From: CAYUNA01 sp047629355
Lineage (GTDB): Bacteria; Bacteroidota; Bacteroidia; Chitinophagales; Saprospiraceae
Assembly (NCBI GenBank): GCA_047629355.1
Contig: JBLHWU010000069.1
Coordinates: 1-27,245, forward strand
Direction: 5' to 3'
DNA length: 27,245 bases
Shown piece by piece: positions 24,085 to 27,245 of this stretch. The translations under genes and the position numbers were made by a program. Under the pieces are notes generated by a model. That model saw nothing but the letters and a program-made list of their open reading frames with translations. It was not told the origin of the DNA and searched no databases. Positions within the stretch are counted from its first letter, which is position 1, and the number at the start of each line of letters is the position of its first letter.

Positions 24085-25339
24085 TACGATTTTAATGGCG
24101 TATTATTAAATGTACCTGGTATTTATCAAGATACCTTATCAAATACAAATGGTTGTGATAGCATTTTAGTTTTAGAATTAATGGAAGAATCCGCACCAAT
24201 TACAAACGTAAACGATTCTTTTTGTGAAGGAGATACATTTGATTGGGATGGAATGCTTATCGCCCAAACGGGAGTCTATTTTGATACAGTTGTTAGTGTA
24301 AATGGATGTGATAGTATCTTGTCATTAACTTTATCAATGAATATAACACCAATTGTAAATTTAGAAGCTACTGGTAGTTTTTGCGAACAAGAAACCGTAG
24401 AAATATCGACGGAACAATTTGCATCATACCTTTGGTCAACTGGAGAAATCAACGCTTCCATTAGCGTAAATACTTCTGGTGATTATTCCGTTGAAGTAAC
24501 TGATACCCAAGGTTGTCAGGGAATGGGAAGCATTACCATTGAAGAAGGAAGCATGGTCGATTTCTTTTATTCTGTTCAAGAACCAACTTGTTTTGATAGC
24601 GCAGATGGACAGATTCTTATTGATTTTGCTTTTGGAGGAATTCCTCCTTACCTTTATTCAATTGACGGGCAGTCTTTCCAATCAGCAAACATTTTTACAA
24701 ATCTAACAGGCGGAACTTATTCTTTTTTAGTAGAAGATATTGATGGTTGTCTAAAAGGAACTGAAATTACGATTAATCAACCTTCAGAGATTTTTGTAGC
24801 ATTAGGTGACGACGAGACGATTCGATTGGGCGAAGCAATTGAATTAAATGCCATAACGAATGCTTTTAACTCTGTTATTTCATGATCGCCATCAGATTTT
24901 CTATCCTGTGATACTTGTTTACAAACGACTGCTTCACCACCGCAATCATTAACCTATCAAGTCTCTATATCAGATGGCAATGGATGCACGGCAACAGAAG
25001 CAATTTCTATTTCGGTCAATCAGCAAACAGTTGTTTATGCACCCAATGTTTTTTCTCCAAATAACGATGGCATTAACGATTTTTTTACTGCCTATGCGGA
25101 TGCCTCAATTGAGTCCATTACTTCAATGAAAATTTTTAACCGTTGGGGAGCTGTACTTTTTGAGACGTCGGATATTTCACCAAATGACCTAAATGCTGGG
25201 TGGAATGGTGAATTTAATGGAGAAGTACTCGATGCGGGAATTTATGTTTATTTTGTGGAGGTTTTGTGGGTTGATGGGATGAAAGAGATTTTGAAGGGGG
25301 ACGTACTTCTGATTAAGTAGATGAAGATAAACATCCAAT

Positions 25340-25378
25340 AAAAATGCCCTTCAATTTCACCAATCGAAGGGCATTTTT
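25340..25378. terminator. Bidirectional terminator
   Basis: AAAAATGCCCTTC (25340-25352) pairs perfectly with GAAGGGCATTTTT (25366-25378), loop of 13 nt. With T-runs on both strands, it can end the adhesin remnant on the plus strand and the PhnA-like gene on the minus strand. Confidence 0.85.
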
Positions 25379-25417
25379 ATGCTAAAATCAGAAATACCAA
25401 CCGTTACCCAATCAGCC

Positions 25418-26002
25418 CTATTTCCCCATCTGCTTCTTCACATACTCCGTCAAAATCACAATATGCTGCCCCTCCACTTTTCCTTCAATCTGCCCTGCAT
25501 TGTCATGAACCAAAGAAATTCGACGCACCGCAGTCCCACGTTTTGCGGTGAAGCCACCACCTTTTACATTCAAATCTTTAGTCAGTGTCACGGTATCGCC
25601 CACCTCTAAAATATTACCATTAGAATCCATGTGAACAATTGCTTCTTCGCCATCGGCAACTTCGGTAGATTTCGCCCATTCGAGCGTTTCTTCATCCAAA
25701 TACAGCATATCTAAAAGGTCTTGCGTCCAACCTTCGCTGCGCATTCGGTGTAGCATTCGCCAAGCCAATACTTGCACAGCAGGCGTCTCACTCCACATAC
25801 TTTCATTCAAACATCGCCAGTGATTGGGCTTGACTTGGTCGCTATTTTCAATTTGAGTTTGGCAGGTTTCGCAGATTAAAACATGTCCGCTGGCGTCGTC
25901 TTCTGGCGCACTTTCTACTTTGAAAACATGGAGATTTGCAGTAGCAGAACAAAGTTCACATTTTTCGTCGGTACGGGTATTGAGTTCTTTTTGTAAATTC
26001 AT
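25418..26002 (-). CDS. phnA: PhnA/YjdM-family zinc-ribbon protein
   Basis: The 194-residue protein has an N-terminal zinc ribbon with C15-x2-C18 and C44-x2-C47, and a C-terminal PhnA domain (about 125-191) with 'HMDSNGNILEVGDTVTLTKD' and 'LNVKGGGFTAKRGTAVRRIS', ending 'VEGQHIVILTEYVKK'. Members of this family were named from the E. coli phosphonate region but are not phosphonate hydrolases; the true role of this small cytoplasmic protein is not established. It is longer than E. coli YjdM because of a middle segment (about 50-120) with 'AVQVLAWRMLHRMRSEGWTQ', common in Bacteroidota versions as far as I recall. It shares a terminator with the adhesin remnant. Confidence 0.88.
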   Translation of the reverse strand: MNLQKELNTRTDEKCELCSATANLHVFKVESAPEDDASGHVLICETCQTQIENSDQVKPNHWRCLNESMWSETPAVQVLAWRMLHRMRSEGWTQDLLDMLYLDEETLEWAKSTEVADGEEAIVHMDSNGNILEVGDTVTLTKDLNVKGGGFTAKRGTAVRRISLVHDNAGQIEGKVEGQHIVILTEYVKKQMGK

Positions 26003-26142
26003 TTTTATAAGTTTTTGGCGAAGAACGGGGAAAATATTGGCATTTGGAAAGGCATTAAAGTTTTTCTATTTTGAACTACTTGAAATGTGAGTGGTTTTCT
26101 AAATATTGATTTATTTGTGATAAAAAAACAACATTTAAAAAT

Positions 26143-26862
26143 ATGAAATCTTTAAAAAATAAAACTGCCCTCATCACTGGAGGAACGAAAGGAATTGGCT
26201 ACGGAATAGCGGAAGCAATGCTTAAAATGGGTATGAATGTCGCCATTACCAGCCGTAAAAAAGATGCTGCGGAGAAAGCAGCTAAAAAATTGAATAAAAT
26301 TGGAAAAGGGAAAGCCATAGGCATTAAAGCAGATGTGGTGAGCCTGAAAGCACAAGAAAAAGCAGTTAAAAAAACGATTAAAGCATTCGGCGGAATTGAT
26401 GCAGTGATTGCCAATGCAGGCGTTGGACATTTTGCACCCATCACGGAATTGACAGATGAGCAGTGGCATCAGACCATTGATGTTAATTTGACTGGCGTTT
26501 TCCATACGGTGAAAGTGTCATTGGATGCATTGAAAAAATCGGAAGGTTATTTGATTACAATTGCGAGTTTGGCCGGAACGAATTTCTTTGCGAAAGGTGC
26601 AGCGTACAATGCGAGTAAATTTGGATTGGTTGGTTTCACACAGGCAGTGATGTTGGATTTGCGGCAAGACAATGTGAAGGTAACGACGATTATGCCAGGG
26701 TCAGTTGCAACGCATTTTAACAACCATGTGCCAAATGAAAAAGATGCGTGGAAAATTCAACCGGAAGATATTGGGCAAATGGTCGTTGATTTGTTGCAAA
26801 TAGATGGACGGACCTTGCCGAGTAAAATTGAAGTAAGACCGAGTAAGCCGCCGACGAAGTAA
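26143..26862 (+). CDS. Short-chain dehydrogenase/reductase (SDR)
   Basis: NAD(P)-dependent oxidoreductase of the classical SDR type, 239 residues. The Rossmann cofactor motif is 'TGGTKGIG' at 12-19; 'NAG' is at 91-93, N115 in 'DVNLTGVF', and the catalytic S142, Y155 and K159 ('YNASK') are all present. An Arg/Lys-rich stretch after the second strand (S37, R38, K39) would suit NADP. The substrate cannot be told; 'FabG-like' 3-oxoacyl reductase or sepiapterin-type activity are both possible. It stands alone between a short promoter-like A/T-rich region and its own terminator palindrome. Confidence 0.9.
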   Translation: MKSLKNKTALITGGTKGIGYGIAEAMLKMGMNVAITSRKKDAAEKAAKKLNKIGKGKAIGIKADVVSLKAQEKAVKKTIKAFGGIDAVIANAGVGHFAPITELTDEQWHQTIDVNLTGVFHTVKVSLDALKKSEGYLITIASLAGTNFFAKGAAYNASKFGLVGFTQAVMLDLRQDNVKVTTIMPGSVATHFNNHVPNEKDAWKIQPEDIGQMVVDLLQIDGRTLPSKIEVRPSKPPTK

Positions 26863-26878
26863 TTTTTAGTTGAGGACT

Positions 26879-26911
26879 AAATCATGGTGATTTTTAAAAT
26901 CACCATGATTT
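26879..26911. terminator. Terminator-like palindrome after the SDR gene
   Basis: AAATCATGGTGATTTT (26879-26894) and AAAATCACCATGATTT (26896-26911) are perfect reverse complements around one base, so as RNA the stem is about 13 bp with an A/T loop. Symmetric arms allow function on either strand. The stem has only a short T tail. Confidence 0.6.
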
Positions 26912-27025
26912 GAACTTAGTAATTGCTCTGTGAGCTCGTATCTATGTGTTGAAAAATTTGCGCCATGAACTCAAATTTAGATAAGTTCTATTTTTAAATT
27001 CAAAAAAATCCATCAATTTTGCTCT

Positions 27026-27245
27026 ATGAAAAATAAACTAAGCATCCACCACCACTACTGCGGCCCATCTGAATCCGGTAACGGCGGCTATTCTGCGGGC
27101 ATCTTCGCAAAACAGCTTGATTTTCCTGCGGAGATAACGCTGAGAATTCCACCGCCATTAGATGAAGAACTAACCATCATTCGAGAAGACGAGAAAGCGT
27201 TATTGATGTATGGTGAAAAACTGGTTGCGGAAGCCAAAGCCAAAG
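27026..27245 (+). CDS. Probable hotdog-fold (thioesterase-like) protein, 5' part
   Basis: Open from ATG 27026 to the window edge (73 codons seen). The sequence 'HHHYCGPSESGNGGYSAGIF' followed by 'AEITLRIPPPLDEEL' resembles the N-terminus of uncharacterised acyl-CoA thioesterase-like hotdog proteins, which share 'GP-x2-x-GNGGY ... EVTLR-x-PPPLD'. The rest is missing, so neither length nor active residues can be judged. It begins about 115 nt after the palindrome that ends the SDR gene. Confidence 0.6.
   Translation, partial: MKNKLSIHHHYCGPSESGNGGYSAGIFAKQLDFPAEITLRIPPPLDEELTIIREDEKALLMYGEKLVAEAKAK

Larger units (their letters stand above)
21587..25320 (+). pseudogene. T9SS type B (CHU_C) surface adhesin remnant, interrupted
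   Basis: Pieces of one large exported protein in one orientation. 21587-21937 is a SprB-type repeat ('ITPNCFGEANGSLSLQ', 'YNYQWLDG', 'HYFYTVTDAVGCKR'). 23657-24885 has repeat modules of the form 'DSFC-x-G ... NGCDSI ... L-x-L' followed by a second SprB-like repeat ('QEPTCFDSADGQILIDFAFG'). The end (to 25320) is a gliding-motility C-terminal domain: 'APNVFSPNNDGINDFF', 'MKIFNRWGAVLFE', 'AGIYVYFVEV', 'LKGDVLLIK'. It is broken by an ISL3 element, a MITE and a TGA at 24883 where the family has Trp ('ISWSPSDFLSC'). The 5' end with signal peptide is missing. Such proteins are normally exported by T9SS and displayed on the surface. Confidence 0.85.

Noticed and set aside
1..27245. CRISPR arrays, tRNA or rRNA genes
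   Set aside because: No regular repeat-spacer pattern and no cloverleaf or rRNA sequence was seen on reading.

Overview
The window is a Bacteroidota chromosome segment. The evidence is: promoters of the type TTTG-N19-21-TAnnTTTG, start codons without clear Shine-Dalgarno sequences, type IX secretion (T9SS) sorting domains of both the 'type A' and gliding-motility 'CHU_C' kinds, and zinc-free (C-minus) forms of S14, S4 and L36. A Saprospiria-like organism is plausible from the adhesin repeats, but this cannot be settled by reading.

Layout. (1) 126-1552 is a decayed T9SS type A exported protein. (2) 1603-19557 holds a complete S10-spc-alpha ribosomal superoperon on the plus strand: rpsJ, rplC, rplD, rplW, rplB, rpsS, rplV, rpsC, rplP, rpmC, rpsQ, rplN, rplX, rplE, rpsN, rpsH, rplF, rplR, rpsE, rpmD, rplO, secY, map, infA, rpmJ, rpsM, rpsK, rpsD, rpoA, rplQ. 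It encodes large parts of both ribosomal subunits, the SecY channel, methionine aminopeptidase, IF-1 and RNA polymerase alpha. Three good promoter matches (before rpsJ, rplP and infA) and a terminator-like hairpin before map suggest it is transcribed in at least three units. (3) 19558-21586 is a remnant zone: hairpins, a possible promoter-terminator pair of about 100 bp, and a broken IS5/IS1182-type transposase. (4) 21587-25320 is a T9SS type B (CHU_C) adhesin pseudogene, hit by an intact ISL3-family insertion sequence, a 159-bp TA-flanked MITE and a TGG-to-TGA type stop. (5) 25340-27245 holds ordinary genes: a PhnA/YjdM-like zinc-ribbon protein (minus strand), an SDR oxidoreductase, and the start of a probable hotdog-fold protein.

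The least ordinary feature is the architecture of the ribosomal superoperon. Every intergenic gap is at least 40 nt, with no overlaps, and several gaps (before rplC, rplB, rpsD, rpoA) carry strong nested inverted repeats that look like RNA leaders or attenuators. Short dispersed repeats sit within a few bases of three stop codons. S3 and L17 carry long low-complexity tails. I see no clearly new defence or metabolic system; the structured gaps and the possible small transcript at 19729-19832 are the best candidates for undescribed biology.
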